Positions 1 to 6,520 of a DNA stretch of 9,593 nucleotides are shown here, in pieces (the stretch's first letter is position 1; each line of letters begins with the position of its first letter). A program made the translations under genes and the position numbers. The notes under the pieces were generated by a model that saw only the letters and a program-made list of their open reading frames with translations, was not told the origin of the DNA and did not search any database. Source of the stretch: Lustribacter sp049512335 (GTDB lineage: Bacteria > Vulcanimicrobiota > Vulcanimicrobiia > Vulcanimicrobiales > Vulcanimicrobiaceae); assembly GCA_049512335.1 (NCBI GenBank), contig JBEKXE010000165.1, positions 1 to 9,593 of the forward strand, given 5' to 3'.

Positions 1-717
1 CTCCGGGGTGCGCAACTCGTGCACGATCAGCACAGCGATCAGGATCGCGCCGATGACCGTCAGCGCGCTTGCGATCACGCCCGGCAGATTGCCGAGCATG
101 ACCAGTACGAACATCAGCGTGCCGGCGCCCGCGGCCAAGAGCAACGAGCCGGCGTAGTCGATGCGGTGCGAGTGCGGTTCGATGCGTTCGTGGAAATACC
201 GCATGATGACCGCGATGCACAGGATGCCGAAGGGCACGTTGATCCAGAAGATCGTCGGCCAACCGGCGTGCTCGATCAGAAACGCGCCGAGCAGCGGGCC
301 GCTGACCGCCGAGATGCCCCACACGCTCGAGAGATAGCCTTGGACCCTGGCCCGCGCGAGCCCGGTGTAGATGTCGCCGACGATCGTGATCGCGAGCGGC
401 ATCACGCCGCCCGCACCGAGCCCTTGCAGGCCGCGATAGACGATCAGCATGACCATGTCGTGCGCGAAGCCGCTGAGGATCGAGCCGATGAGGAACAGGC
501 TGATCGACACGACGATCAGTTTCTTGCGGCCGTACAAGTCGGCTAGCCGGCCGTAGATCGGAATCGTCACGGCCTGCGTCAGGAAATAGATCCCGAACAC
601 CCAGCTGAATAGCCGTAAGCCGCCGAGGTCCCCGACGATCGTGGGGATCGCGGTCGCGACGATCGTGGCCTCGACCGAGACCATGAAGACCGCCAAGCAC
701 GCCGCAAAGAAAATCAT
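1..717 (-). CDS. DHA2-family MFS drug exporter (EmrB/QacA-like), N-terminal 239 residues
   Basis: Proton-driven multidrug or organic-solute exporter of the inner membrane, cut by the left window edge; the visible part covers about seven membrane segments. The protein, translated from the reverse complement, begins MIFFAACLAVFMVSVEATIV, as in DHA2 (14-segment) transporters. Three MFS signatures are visible: motif A GRLADLYGRKK at residues 56-66, motif B RGLQGLGAGG at 95-104, and the antiporter motif C with G134 and GPLLG at 140-144. Asp and Glu residues in segment 1 and the loops are family-typical. The frame is closed upstream by the TAG that ends the YceI gene, so the ATG at 717 is the first available start; an AAGGG lies about 10 bases before it. 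It starts 33 bases after yceI on the same strand, so it is probably the third gene of that operon. The substrate cannot be read from the sequence. Confidence 0.93.
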   Translation of the reverse strand, partial: MIFFAACLAVFMVSVEATIVATAIPTIVGDLGGLRLFSWVFGIYFLTQAVTIPIYGRLADLYGRKKLIVVSISLFLIGSILSGFAHDMVMLIVYRGLQGLGAGGVMPLAITIVGDIYTGLARARVQGYLSSVWGISAVSGPLLGAFLIEHAGWPTIFWINVPFGILCIAVIMRYFHERIEPHSHRIDYAGSLLLAAGAGTLMFVLVMLGNLPGVIASALTVIGAILIAVLIVHELRTPE

Positions 718-750
718 GCGGGCGAAACCCTTCGCTTTCGCGCGCTCGTG

Positions 751-1314
751 CTACTTCAAAACGACGTCGAGCGTGACGTCGACGGTGTTGCCGATCACCG
801 GGTCGAGGCGTGATACTGCCATGTGAAAGGCTTTGCGATCGATGTGCCCGACGGCGTGATAGACGCGATGTGCGGCGTCACCGCGCACGGTGACGTCGAG
901 ATGCTCGGAGACGCCGACGCCGTGGAGCGTGAGCGTGCCGTCGACGCCGAAGGCGGTCGCGTTCACCGGCGTGATCTTCGTGCTGGAGAAGGTCCATGCC
1001 GGGTAGTTTTTCACGTCGAAGAAATCGGCGCTGACGAGCGATGCGTCGCGGTCGCGGTCGCCGCTGGAAACCTTGCTCGGGTCGAGCTCGGCGGTGAGGC
1101 TCGCGGGGATGACGGAATCGGCCGGCAGCACCACGGTTCCGCTTACGATCGGCAGGGTGCCGCTGACGCGTTCGACCCAGATGTGCTGCACGCTGAAGGC
1201 GGCTTTGGACTTCGCGACGTCGACGGCGTGCGATTCCGCGTCATCGGCGCGCGCCGGGAGGCCGAACGTGCAGGCCGCGAGCGCCAGGGTGCAGGCATAG
1301 ATGAGGCCGCGCAT
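751..1314 (-). CDS. YceI-like periplasmic lipocalin-fold protein, 187 aa
   Basis: YceI proteins are secreted beta-barrel proteins; structurally studied members bind long isoprenoid or quinone-type lipids. Family landmarks are clear: FSVQHIWVERVSG at about 40-52, the RDASLVSADFFDVKNYPAW block at about 89-107, GTLTLHGV at about 126-133, and the final strands IDRKAFHMAV and IGNTVDVTLDVVLK. The N-terminus is a signal peptide. It can be read either as a Sec signal cut after ARA (residue 23) or as a lipoprotein with the lipobox LAAC at 12-15. I favour the Sec signal because the ARA-DD site is typical and the protein is exported either way. The frame stays open upstream to 1614, but the ATG at 1314 gives the signal peptide and overlaps the TGA of the cytochrome gene by one base (TGATG), implying translational coupling. 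A role in carrying a quinone or isoprenoid for the neighbouring haem protein is inference. Confidence 0.92.
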   Translation of the reverse strand: MRGLIYACTLALAACTFGLPARADDAESHAVDVAKSKAAFSVQHIWVERVSGTLPIVSGTVVLPADSVIPASLTAELDPSKVSSGDRDRDASLVSADFFDVKNYPAWTFSSTKITPVNATAFGVDGTLTLHGVGVSEHLDVTVRGDAAHRVYHAVGHIDRKAFHMAVSRLDPVIGNTVDVTLDVVLK

Positions 1315-2429
1315 CAGTAGGCGATCGTGAACTGCACGTTCATGGTGTGCGTGGTCTGCGGCGTATGCGCGATGACGTCCTCGAGCGTGATGCGCGAGCG
1401 TTCGCTCGGGCCGTACCCGAGCAACAAAACGCCGTCGCGGGTGAAGCCGTTCACCGGATCGTTCGTGCCTTCGTAGCGGCCGAGCGCGAACAAGCGCCGG
1501 TTGAACGCGTAGCGCAGTTGGGTGAAACCGCCGCTCGATTGACACGCGCCGCCGATGCCGCAGTTGGTGTCGTTGCCGGTGATCAGCACGTTCTCGCTCG
1601 ACAGGCGCCCCCACTGATCGAAGACGACGCCGTAACCGGTGCGCTCGAACGTGTCGAGGAGTCCGCCGAAGACCGGACGGATGCCGGAGTAGCGGAACGT
1701 GGTGAGCCCGAGCGGCCCGAGGTTTTCTTGCGCGGCGAACATGACGTCGGTGCCGGTGCTCGGCACGCCGCTCGCGCGGTCGTGCCCGGGCGCGCCGAAG
1801 ACTTGGACGTTGAGGCCTTGCAGCGGATTACCGATCTGCAAGCGCGCGCCGATCTTGGGATCGAAGAAGTTGAACGAATTGGTGCCGACCGTCGTGACGT
1901 ACGGCGCATAATCCGCGTACGTTTCACGGAACGTTTCGGGATCGACCGGCAGCGGTAGCGTGAACGAGCCGGCTTGCACCTGCAGCGGAATCTTCGCGTC
2001 CCAAGGATTGAGGTGGTCGATCACCCACGCGTCGCGCAGCAGCCCATGCTCGCCGCCGTCGACCGCATACTGCTCGACCAGATAGCTCGCGCGATCGCCG
2101 ATGCCGCCGGCGGTGAAGATCTCGACCTCGTCGACGATGGCTTTGGGCAACCCGGCGCCGTCCGGCCCGGCGCCCTGGTTCGCGCTCGAATCGAGCAGGT
2201 TCGTTTTCACCGAGATCGGGAACGCCGGTCCCGGCTTCACGCCCGGAATGCGATAGCCGTTGACCATGAAGGCGTTGCCGAACTCGTTGAGGTGCGGGAT
2301 GACGGTGTGGCATTTCGAGCACGCAACATCGTATTGGTGGCTGAAAATCGGAATGGCGGTCCCGGGGGTGGGCTGCCGGGTCAGCAGCAATATCAGGACG
2401 GCAATGGCGATCGCAGCACACTTAAGCAT
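1314..2429 (-). CDS. Exported mono-haem c-type cytochrome with outer-membrane beta-barrel-like body, 371 aa
   Basis: Residues 1-25 form a hydrophobic signal sequence (AIAIAVLILLL). Then comes a single haem-attachment motif CSKCH at 37-41, set in IPIFSHQYDVACSKC and followed by PHLNEFGNAFMVNGYR. I know this arrangement from bacterial outer-membrane proteins that carry one CxxCH ahead of a porin-like domain. Residues 100-371 look like a barrel: short alternating polar and hydrophobic strands with aromatic girdles, a FTLPLPVDPETFRETYADY stretch, and a last strand MNVQFTIAY ending in an aromatic residue as in outer-membrane sorting signals. C290 and C296 could make a loop disulfide. An in-frame TGA two codons upstream fixes the ATG. 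It is the first gene of the operon with yceI and the MFS exporter. The likely role is electron transfer at or across the outer membrane, or a redox-gated porin; the electron partner is unknown. There is no multihaem array, so a Mtr-type conduit is unlikely. Confidence 0.82.
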   Translation of the reverse strand: MLKCAAIAIAVLILLLTRQPTPGTAIPIFSHQYDVACSKCHTVIPHLNEFGNAFMVNGYRIPGVKPGPAFPISVKTNLLDSSANQGAGPDGAGLPKAIVDEVEIFTAGGIGDRASYLVEQYAVDGGEHGLLRDAWVIDHLNPWDAKIPLQVQAGSFTLPLPVDPETFRETYADYAPYVTTVGTNSFNFFDPKIGARLQIGNPLQGLNVQVFGAPGHDRASGVPSTGTDVMFAAQENLGPLGLTTFRYSGIRPVFGGLLDTFERTGYGVVFDQWGRLSSENVLITGNDTNCGIGGACQSSGGFTQLRYAFNRRLFALGRYEGTNDPVNGFTRDGVLLLGYGPSERSRITLEDVIAHTPQTTHTMNVQFTIAY

Positions 2430-2449
2430 GCCTCATTTGATTATGAGGC
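2430..2449 (-). promoter_or_regulatory. Perfect 7-bp inverted repeat abutting the cytochrome start codon
   Basis: GCCTCAT at 2430-2436 and ATGAGGC at 2443-2449 are perfect inverted copies separated by six bases, and the repeat touches the ATG at 2429. In the cytochrome mRNA the 3' arm contains GAGG, the only purine-rich ribosome-binding candidate, so the hairpin could mask translation initiation. As DNA it could equally be an operator between the divergent genes. No protein family can be assigned to it. Confidence 0.45.
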
Positions 2450-2451
2450 GA

Positions 2452-2493
2452 ACCTACTTTACCTGTTTAGCCAGCCTAAAGTCTTCTGTAGGT
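2452..2493 (+). promoter_or_regulatory. Nested inverted repeats in the leader of the dehydrogenase gene
   Basis: ACCTAC (2452-2457) pairs with GTAGGT (2488-2493), and inside it TTTAG (2466-2470) pairs with CTAAA (2476-2480) around a five-base loop. The GTAGGT arm holds the AGG that is the likely ribosome-binding site nine bases before the ATG at 2502. The stretch is AT-richer than its surroundings, as expected for divergent promoters. A TTGATT at 2437-2442 could be a plus-strand -35 box, but no good -10 box follows. Confidence 0.3.
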
Positions 2494-2501
2494 ATGGCTT
2501 G

Positions 2502-3455
2502 ATGCGGGTCGTCTTCCGGGGCCAGGTGTTCGAGGCGGAGCTGACCGAGCTGGCCCGGCGCCGGGGGCTCGACTTTCTGGCCGCCCGGGACGAAGCCGAG
2601 CTGCTGGCGGCGCTGCCCGGTGCGGACGCGCTCTGGATCACCCCGACGTACTACCTGCCGAGCGTCCCGGAGGCTGTCAAGGCCAAGCGCGGGCGCCTGA
2701 AGTGGATCGGCCTGACCAGTGCCGGGTACGACGTGCTGCTGCGCAACGGCGTCCCCAAGGGCGTGACGATGACCTACGCGGTGACCGTCCACGGCCCGGC
2801 CGTGGCCGAGCACGCCGTCGCATTGCTGCTGGCTCTCTTGCGGCAAGTGCCGCGCGCCCTCGCCGCCCAGGCGCAGGCGAAGTGGGATGCGCCGGCGATG
2901 ATCGCGCAGCTGCGTTCGCTCGAAGACCTCACCGTCGCGATCGTGGGCTTCGGTTCGATCGGCGGCGCGATCGCAACGCGGCTGCGGCCGCTCGCCAAAC
3001 GCATCGTCGGCGTCTCGCGCACCGGAAAGCCCGACGCGCGGGCGGACGAGATGTTCCCGAGCGCGCGCTTGCACGAAGCGCTCGCGCAGAGCGATGCCGT
3101 GATCCTCAGCGTGACCTACGACGACGAGACGCGCCACCTGATCGACGCGGTCGCGCTGGGCCACATGCCGTCGCACGCGCTGCTCGTCAACGTTTCGCGC
3201 GGGCCGGTCGTCGACAGCGCGGCCCTGCGGCGCGCCCTCGCCGAGGGCAGCCTGGCGGGCGCGGCGCTGGACGTCACCGATCCCGAACCGCTGCCGGCGG
3301 ACGATCCGCTCTGGCATGCGCCCGGGGTGATCGTCACACCGCACGTCGGCTCGTTCGGCAGCCGCGCGACGGGCCAGCGGCTGGCCGAACAGTACGAACG
3401 CAACCTCGAACGCTTCGCGCGCGGCGAAGCGCTCGAAGGCACGATCGTGCTGTAG
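2502..3455 (+). CDS. D-2-hydroxyacid dehydrogenase (NAD(P)-dependent), 317 aa
   Basis: Reduces 2-keto acids to D-2-hydroxy acids or the reverse, in the cytoplasm; family members include glyoxylate/hydroxypyruvate reductases and D-lactate dehydrogenases. The coenzyme domain (about 100-285) has GFGSIGG at 149-155. The full catalytic set is present: R233 in VNVSRGPVVD, E262 in DPEPLP and H281 in TPHVGSF. The substrate domain is residues 1-95 plus the C-terminal helix. After the second beta strand the sequence reads VSRTGKP; an Arg there rather than an acidic residue suggests NADP(H), an inference from the family. The frame is open back to 1974, but that part is antisense to the cytochrome. The ATG at 2502 starts at the expected MRVVFRGQ beta strand and gives a normal family length. 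It diverges from the cytochrome operon and its stop directly abuts the stop of the convergent hydrolase. The exact substrate is not determined. Confidence 0.93.
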   Translation: MRVVFRGQVFEAELTELARRRGLDFLAARDEAELLAALPGADALWITPTYYLPSVPEAVKAKRGRLKWIGLTSAGYDVLLRNGVPKGVTMTYAVTVHGPAVAEHAVALLLALLRQVPRALAAQAQAKWDAPAMIAQLRSLEDLTVAIVGFGSIGGAIATRLRPLAKRIVGVSRTGKPDARADEMFPSARLHEALAQSDAVILSVTYDDETRHLIDAVALGHMPSHALLVNVSRGPVVDSAALRRALAEGSLAGAALDVTDPEPLPADDPLWHAPGVIVTPHVGSFGSRATGQRLAEQYERNLERFARGEALEGTIVL

Positions 3456-4115
3456 TTAGAGGTATTTCGCGAAGAAATCGAGCGTGCGCTTTTGCGCCAG
3501 TTCGTAGGCTTCTTTGTTGAAGCTGTCGCGTTCGTCGCAGCCGAAGCCGTGGCCGGCGCCGGCGTAGACGTAGACTTCCACCTTGGGCTGCGCCGCTTTG
3601 ATCGCGTCGACGTCGGTCATCGGGATGCTGCCGTCGGTTTCGCCGAAGTGCATCTGCACCGGGCAGTTGGGTTTCTCGTCCTTGGCCTTGGCGATGCCGC
3701 CGCCGTACCAGCACGACGCCGCCTTGAATTCGTGCGTGCGCGTTGCACCAAGCCACGCCATCGTTCCGCCGTAGCAGTAGCCGACGATGCCGGTCGACGC
3801 GGTGCCGAGCGACTTCGCCGCGGCGATGATGTCTTGGATCGACTGGTCGTCGGTGATCTTGCCGCGCGCTTCGATGCCGACTTTGCGATCGTCGGGACCG
3901 TAGCCGATATCGATGCCTTTTTGGGCGCGGTCGAACATCGCCGGTGCGATGACCTTGTAGCCGGCGGCGCCGAAGCGGTCGGCCATGCTGCGGATGTGAT
4001 GGTTTACGCCGAAGATCTCTTGGATGACCACGATCCCCTTCGTGGCGTTTGCCGGCCCGGCGGTGTAAGCCCCGAGCGTGTGGTTGTCGGCGGTGGTGAG
4101 CGTCGCTGTAGCCAT
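3456..4115 (-). CDS. Dienelactone hydrolase family protein, 219 aa, active site intact
   Basis: Alpha/beta hydrolase of the dienelactone hydrolase (carboxymethylenebutenolidase) family, cytoplasmic; such enzymes open lactone or ester bonds, classically in chloroaromatic breakdown, but many have unknown substrates. All diagnostic residues are visible: E33 in VIQEIFGVN, the cysteine nucleophile C114 in GYCYGGT, D161 in FGETDGSIP and H189 in AGAGHGFGCDER. The length is normal for the family. The start ATG at 4115 has GGGGA five bases upstream (TTGGGGATTC). The gene ends at the very next base after the stop of the dehydrogenase (3455/3456), with no room for a separate terminator. It diverges from a shorter paralogue across a 97-base gap. 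No ring-cleavage or muconate genes lie nearby, so a catabolic role is not supported by context. Confidence 0.93.
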   Translation of the reverse strand: MATATLTTADNHTLGAYTAGPANATKGIVVIQEIFGVNHHIRSMADRFGAAGYKVIAPAMFDRAQKGIDIGYGPDDRKVGIEARGKITDDQSIQDIIAAAKSLGTASTGIVGYCYGGTMAWLGATRTHEFKAASCWYGGGIAKAKDEKPNCPVQMHFGETDGSIPMTDVDAIKAAQPKVEVYVYAGAGHGFGCDERDSFNKEAYELAQKRTLDFFAKYL

Positions 4116-4212
4116 GAATCCCCAATCCTCGTCGAATGCAATGCTGGTGTTTCCGGCACAATAATGCGCTCCGCACGGTTCATTACCTTCGGGCAGCGAA
4201 GAAGGGGGTTAT

Positions 4213-4743
4213 ATGGCTCTCGGCGTCGTGTTGGTGGGCGTCCCCGGCGGATCGCGTAGCACGCTCGAGCTCTTCGCCGGGCGGGGGTACGACGTGCTGG
4301 CCGCCGACGTCGATGACGCGAACGTCGAGGCCGGCCTCGCATCGGTGCGGGCGGCGATGGAGACGCTTGCGGGTCGCGCGACGACCGGCAAAATCGCCGT
4401 CGTGGGCTACGGTGCCGGGGGACGCTACGCGTACCTGGCGGTGACGCGGCTCGGCGCGGATGCCGGCGCGGCCTTCTACGGCAGCGGGATCGGAGCGCAC
4501 CTCGACGAGGCGGCACGCGCGCGGCAGCCGCTCACGCTGCATTTCGGCGACGCCGACGAATGCGTGCCGTTCGAGGAAGTGCGCGCGATCAAAGGCGCGC
4601 TCGAAGGCTTCGCGACGACCGAGATTTACCGCTATCCGGGCGCCGGGCACGGCTTCGCGTTGCGCGGCGACCCGGGCTTCGACGAGGCGTCGGCAGTGCA
4701 GGCGGAACGCCGCGTATTTGCTATCCTCGATGCGTTGGGGTGA
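4213..4743 (+). CDS. Degenerate dienelactone-hydrolase paralogue, 176 aa, lacks the nucleophile (probable pseudoenzyme)
   Basis: The alpha/beta hydrolase pattern matches the neighbouring enzyme: VVGYGAGGRYAYLA against VGYCYGGTMAWLG, AAFYGSGIGAHLDEA against ASCWYGGGIAKAKDE, and PGAGHGFALRGD against AGAGHGFGCDER. The nucleophile position is Gly67 instead of Cys or Ser, and the QEIFG glutamate is gone (VLVGVPGGS). The acid D115 (GDADECVP) and H146 remain. About 40 residues are missing between the first strand and the elbow, where the intact enzyme has its IRSMADRFG helix and a lid-like stretch. The ATG at 4213 has a strong GAAGGGGG upstream, and the frame is clean with no stop, so the gene appears to be expressed and maintained rather than decayed. 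A binding or regulatory role beside the active paralogue is inference. An alternative is a hydrolase using a shifted nucleophile, but no Ser or Cys stands at the elbow. Confidence 0.85.
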   Translation: MALGVVLVGVPGGSRSTLELFAGRGYDVLAADVDDANVEAGLASVRAAMETLAGRATTGKIAVVGYGAGGRYAYLAVTRLGADAGAAFYGSGIGAHLDEAARARQPLTLHFGDADECVPFEEVRAIKGALEGFATTEIYRYPGAGHGFALRGDPGFDEASAVQAERRVFAILDALG

Positions 4744-4751
4744 CGCCGCGT

Positions 4752-4779
4752 AGGTTTAACCTGAGACTTGCCTGGGGAC
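4752..4779 (+). promoter_or_regulatory. Palindrome AGGTTTAACCT and possible GTTTAA-N14-GGGGAC promoter
   Basis: An 11-bp palindrome (4752-4762) lies 60 bases before the small membrane-protein start. Within it GTTTAA (4754-4759) followed 14 bases later by GGGGAC (4774-4779) resembles the SigB/SigF-type stress promoter pattern (GTTTAA, about 14, GGGTAT), matching the second box at four of six positions. It would give a leader of roughly 35 bases. No sigma factor is seen in the window. Confidence 0.25.
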
Positions 4780-4821
4780 CTTAGTTGGGGCGCGGTACTC
4801 CCGCACCGCAAGGGGGAAGTC

Positions 4822-4980
4822 ATGGTTGGAATTATTTGGGCTATCATCGTCGTACTGTTCGTCTTCTGGCTGTTGGGATTTACGCTCCACATCGCCGGCG
4901 GGCTGATCCACTTACTGCTGGTCATCGCCGTCGTTCTGCTGATCTTCAACCTCGTCACGGGACGCGGCGCGCGAATCTAG
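4822..4980 (+). CDS. lmo0937/DUF5670-type small membrane protein, 52 aa
   Basis: The protein begins MVGIIWAIIVVLFVFWLLGF, continues THIAGG-like as TLHIAGGLIHLLLVIAVVLL and ends in a short basic tail GRGARI. Two hydrophobic segments (about 3-20 and 26-44) are joined by the HIAGGLIH turn, which is the hallmark of the widespread lmo0937 family of inner-membrane peptides. Their function is not known; many are reported among stress-responsive genes. The reading frame is open from 4768, but AGGGGGAAGTC lies just before the ATG at 4822, and starting there gives the normal family length of about 50 residues. It lies 78 bases after the pseudoenzyme gene and may have its own promoter (see 4752-4779). 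Confidence 0.85.
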   Translation: MVGIIWAIIVVLFVFWLLGFTLHIAGGLIHLLLVIAVVLLIFNLVTGRGARI

Positions 4981-5060
4981 AGCCCCCGGCGCATGTGGTT
5001 GCGCAAAATTAACGTGGCCGGTGAAAAGGCCTGGGCAGCGGGTCGCGAACACGTGACCTC

Positions 5061-5381
5061 GTGAGCAACGTCAACAAGGTCGGCCCTTCGGGCATCGGTG
5101 GGGCCGCCGCCGGCGGCGCAACCGCGAGTGGTACCGCTCCCCGGCTGCCGGCTTTTCGGCCGCCGGCCATGTCGCCGGCGGACAGCTTTCCCTCGACCGA
5201 GGGAACGGCGATCCTCAACCTGACGAGCGAACAGTTCACCGGTATTCGCAAGCTGCTCATCGGCTTGCGTCTCGGACGCAGCATCGCCGACGACGTCCGC
5301 GCCGAGATCTTCGCCATGCTTACCAAGGGCCAGCGCCGCGTGTTGGGCCAGGCATGGTTCATCCTGTCCGTGCGCGTCTAA
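5061..5381 (+). CDS. Conserved-looking protein of unknown function, 106 aa
   Basis: I do not recognise this protein. Residues 1-45 are low-complexity, rich in Gly, Ala and Pro, starting MSNVNKVGPSGIGGAAAGG. Residues 46-106 look folded and helical: NLTSEQFTGIRKLLIGLRLG then DDVRAEIFAMLTKGQRRVL. There is no signal peptide or membrane segment. The start is GTG at 5061 with no clear ribosome-binding site, so a weakly translated gene or a different start is possible; no ATG lies near it in frame. Its N-terminus resembles the Ala-rich protein at 8954-9520 (NV, then [IV]GP, then GG). It stands 80 bases after the small membrane protein, and its stop is 11 bases before the GTG proposed for the substrate-binding protein, so co-transcription is likely. 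Confidence 0.6.
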   Translation: MSNVNKVGPSGIGGAAAGGATASGTAPRLPAFRPPAMSPADSFPSTEGTAILNLTSEQFTGIRKLLIGLRLGRSIADDVRAEIFAMLTKGQRRVLGQAWFILSVRV

Positions 5382-5392
5382 GCCGAACGCAC

Positions 5393-6337
5393 GTGCCGAT
5401 CTCACGCTCCGCCGCGATGACGCTCATCGGCGGCGGCATCCTCGCGGCCGCCCAGCCGGCGCGGGCGCAAACCCCGGCCGCGACCGTGCGCATGGGGACG
5501 ATCCCGATCGAACCGTCGGCCGAGGCCTACTACGGTGCCGACGAAGGCATCTTTGCGGCAAACGGCATCACCCCGGTCGTCTCCACGCTCAACAACGGGG
5601 CGACGATCGTGCAATCGGTCGTCGGCGGCGACCTCGACGCCGGCGAGACCAACCCGTTTCAGCTGGCGGTGGCGATCGCGCGCGGCATACCGCTGCAGAT
5701 GATCGCGCCGGCGTGCCTGTACACCAAACGCGTGGCGAATCCGAACGTCGTCGTGGCCAAGAACTCGCCGATCAAATCGCCCAAGGATCTGGCCGGCGCC
5801 ACGATCGGCGTCGGATCGCTGGGCGACTTCAACGAATTGAGCCTGTGGGCGTGGCTGGATGCGAACGGCGTGCCGCGCGCGAGCATCAAGTACATCGAGC
5901 TGCCGTTCTCGGAGATCGGGGCGGCGCTCGCGCGCGGCACCATCCAAGCCGGCTTCATCGTCGAACCGGCCAAGACGGACGCGATGCGCGCCGGGCTCAT
6001 TCGTGATTTCGCGGACACGTACATCGCGTTGGCGCCCGAGGTCGCGACGACGGTGTGGTTCACGTCGAAGAACTGGCTGCAGAAGAATCCGGACGTGGCG
6101 AAAAATCTCGTGAAGGCGATCTACGCGACGGGACGCTGGGCGAACACGCACGGTCCCGAAGCGGCCGCGATCATCGCGCGCGTGACGAAGATCGATCCGG
6201 CCGTCGTCGCGGCCCAGCAACGGCGGCTGTTCGCGACCTCCAACGATCGTAAGTACGTGGAAGCGACGCTGACGCTGGCCGCGCGCTACGGAATGCTGGC
6301 GCGGCCGGTTACCTACGAAGAGTTTTGCGCCTCGTAA
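5393..6337 (+). CDS. ABC transporter substrate-binding protein, NMT1/SsuA/TauA type, 314 aa
   Basis: Periplasmic binding protein for import of a small organic solute; the family serves aliphatic sulfonates, taurine, nitrate and thiamine precursors. Residues 1-25 form a signal peptide, MPISRSAAMTLIGGGILAAA with a cut after ARA; the n-region has only one Arg, so a Tat signal is uncertain. The mature part shows the two-lobed pattern: VRMGTIPIEPSAEAYYGADEG at about 32-52, SVVGGDLDAGETNPFQLA at about 75-92, the hinge SPKDLAGATIGVGSLGD at about 119-135, and ALARGTIQAGFIVEP at about 168-182. The frame is open back to an ATG at 5354, but that start overlaps the preceding gene by 28 bases and adds a basic tail before the signal; GTG at 5393 or ATG at 5417 fit better. 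No permease or ATPase gene is within reach (a Crp-type gene on the other strand follows), so it is an orphan binding protein here. Confidence 0.9.
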   Translation: MPISRSAAMTLIGGGILAAAQPARAQTPAATVRMGTIPIEPSAEAYYGADEGIFAANGITPVVSTLNNGATIVQSVVGGDLDAGETNPFQLAVAIARGIPLQMIAPACLYTKRVANPNVVVAKNSPIKSPKDLAGATIGVGSLGDFNELSLWAWLDANGVPRASIKYIELPFSEIGAALARGTIQAGFIVEPAKTDAMRAGLIRDFADTYIALAPEVATTVWFTSKNWLQKNPDVAKNLVKAIYATGRWANTHGPEAAAIIARVTKIDPAVVAAQQRRLFATSNDRKYVEATLTLAARYGMLARPVTYEEFCAS

Positions 6338-6355
6338 GCCGCCCCTCTTGATGCC

Positions 6356-6385
6356 GCAGGCCGAACATCAACACGTTCGGCCAGC
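6356..6385 (+). terminator. Hairpin after the substrate-binding protein gene
   Basis: GGCCGAAC (6359-6366) and GTTCGGCC (6375-6382) pair perfectly around an eight-base loop. An A-A mismatch and two more pairs (GC at 6356-6357 with GC at 6384-6385) extend the stem. It lies 18 bases after the stop at 6337. No T-run follows, so it would be a weak or Rho-assisted terminator or an RNA-stabilising hairpin. Confidence 0.5.
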
Positions 6386-6520
6386 ACTGCGAGGGCTAGC
6401 TGCTCACGAGAGAACGAGCACGCGTCCCGTTTGAAAAGAATGTCGCGGAATCTTCATCGTGTATTTCCCTGCGTCTCGAGCGCCATTTCTTGTCGAGCCG
6501 AAACGAGCCCGCGTGCGCTG
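6386..6520. other. Intergenic stretch without a recognised feature
   Basis: Most of the 223-base gap between the binding-protein gene and the convergent Crp-type gene lies here. I see no open frame with a start and ribosome-binding site, no tRNA-like cloverleaf and no repeat array. TGCTC and GAGCA near 6400-6423 form only a five-base inverted pair. Confidence 0.4.

Noticed and set aside
19..546. Plus-strand frame of 175 residues rich in Asp, Arg and His
   Set aside because: It is antisense to the MFS exporter, whose motifs A, B and C are clear on the minus strand; the composition is what a mirrored Ala/Ile-rich membrane gene gives.
751..1614. 287-residue minus-strand frame including the YceI gene
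   Set aside because: The first 100 residues are Arg/His-rich and overlap the cytochrome gene; the signal peptide and TGATG junction place the start at 1314.
2454..3344. 296-residue minus-strand frame under the dehydrogenase
   Set aside because: Arg/Gln/Asp-rich mirror of a gene with intact catalytic residues.
1974..3455. 493-residue plus-strand frame including the dehydrogenase
   Set aside because: The extra 176 residues are antisense to the cytochrome and have no family similarity; the normal start is at 2502.
3334..4176. 280-residue minus-strand frame over the hydrolase
   Set aside because: It is a shifted frame of the dienelactone hydrolase, with Arg/His-rich sequence and no motif.
5041..5058. 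Imperfect palindrome GGTC-g-CG-N4-CG-t-GACC before the GTG at 5061
   Set aside because: Interrupted arms of CG-rich bases, likely by chance; no promoter elements beside it.
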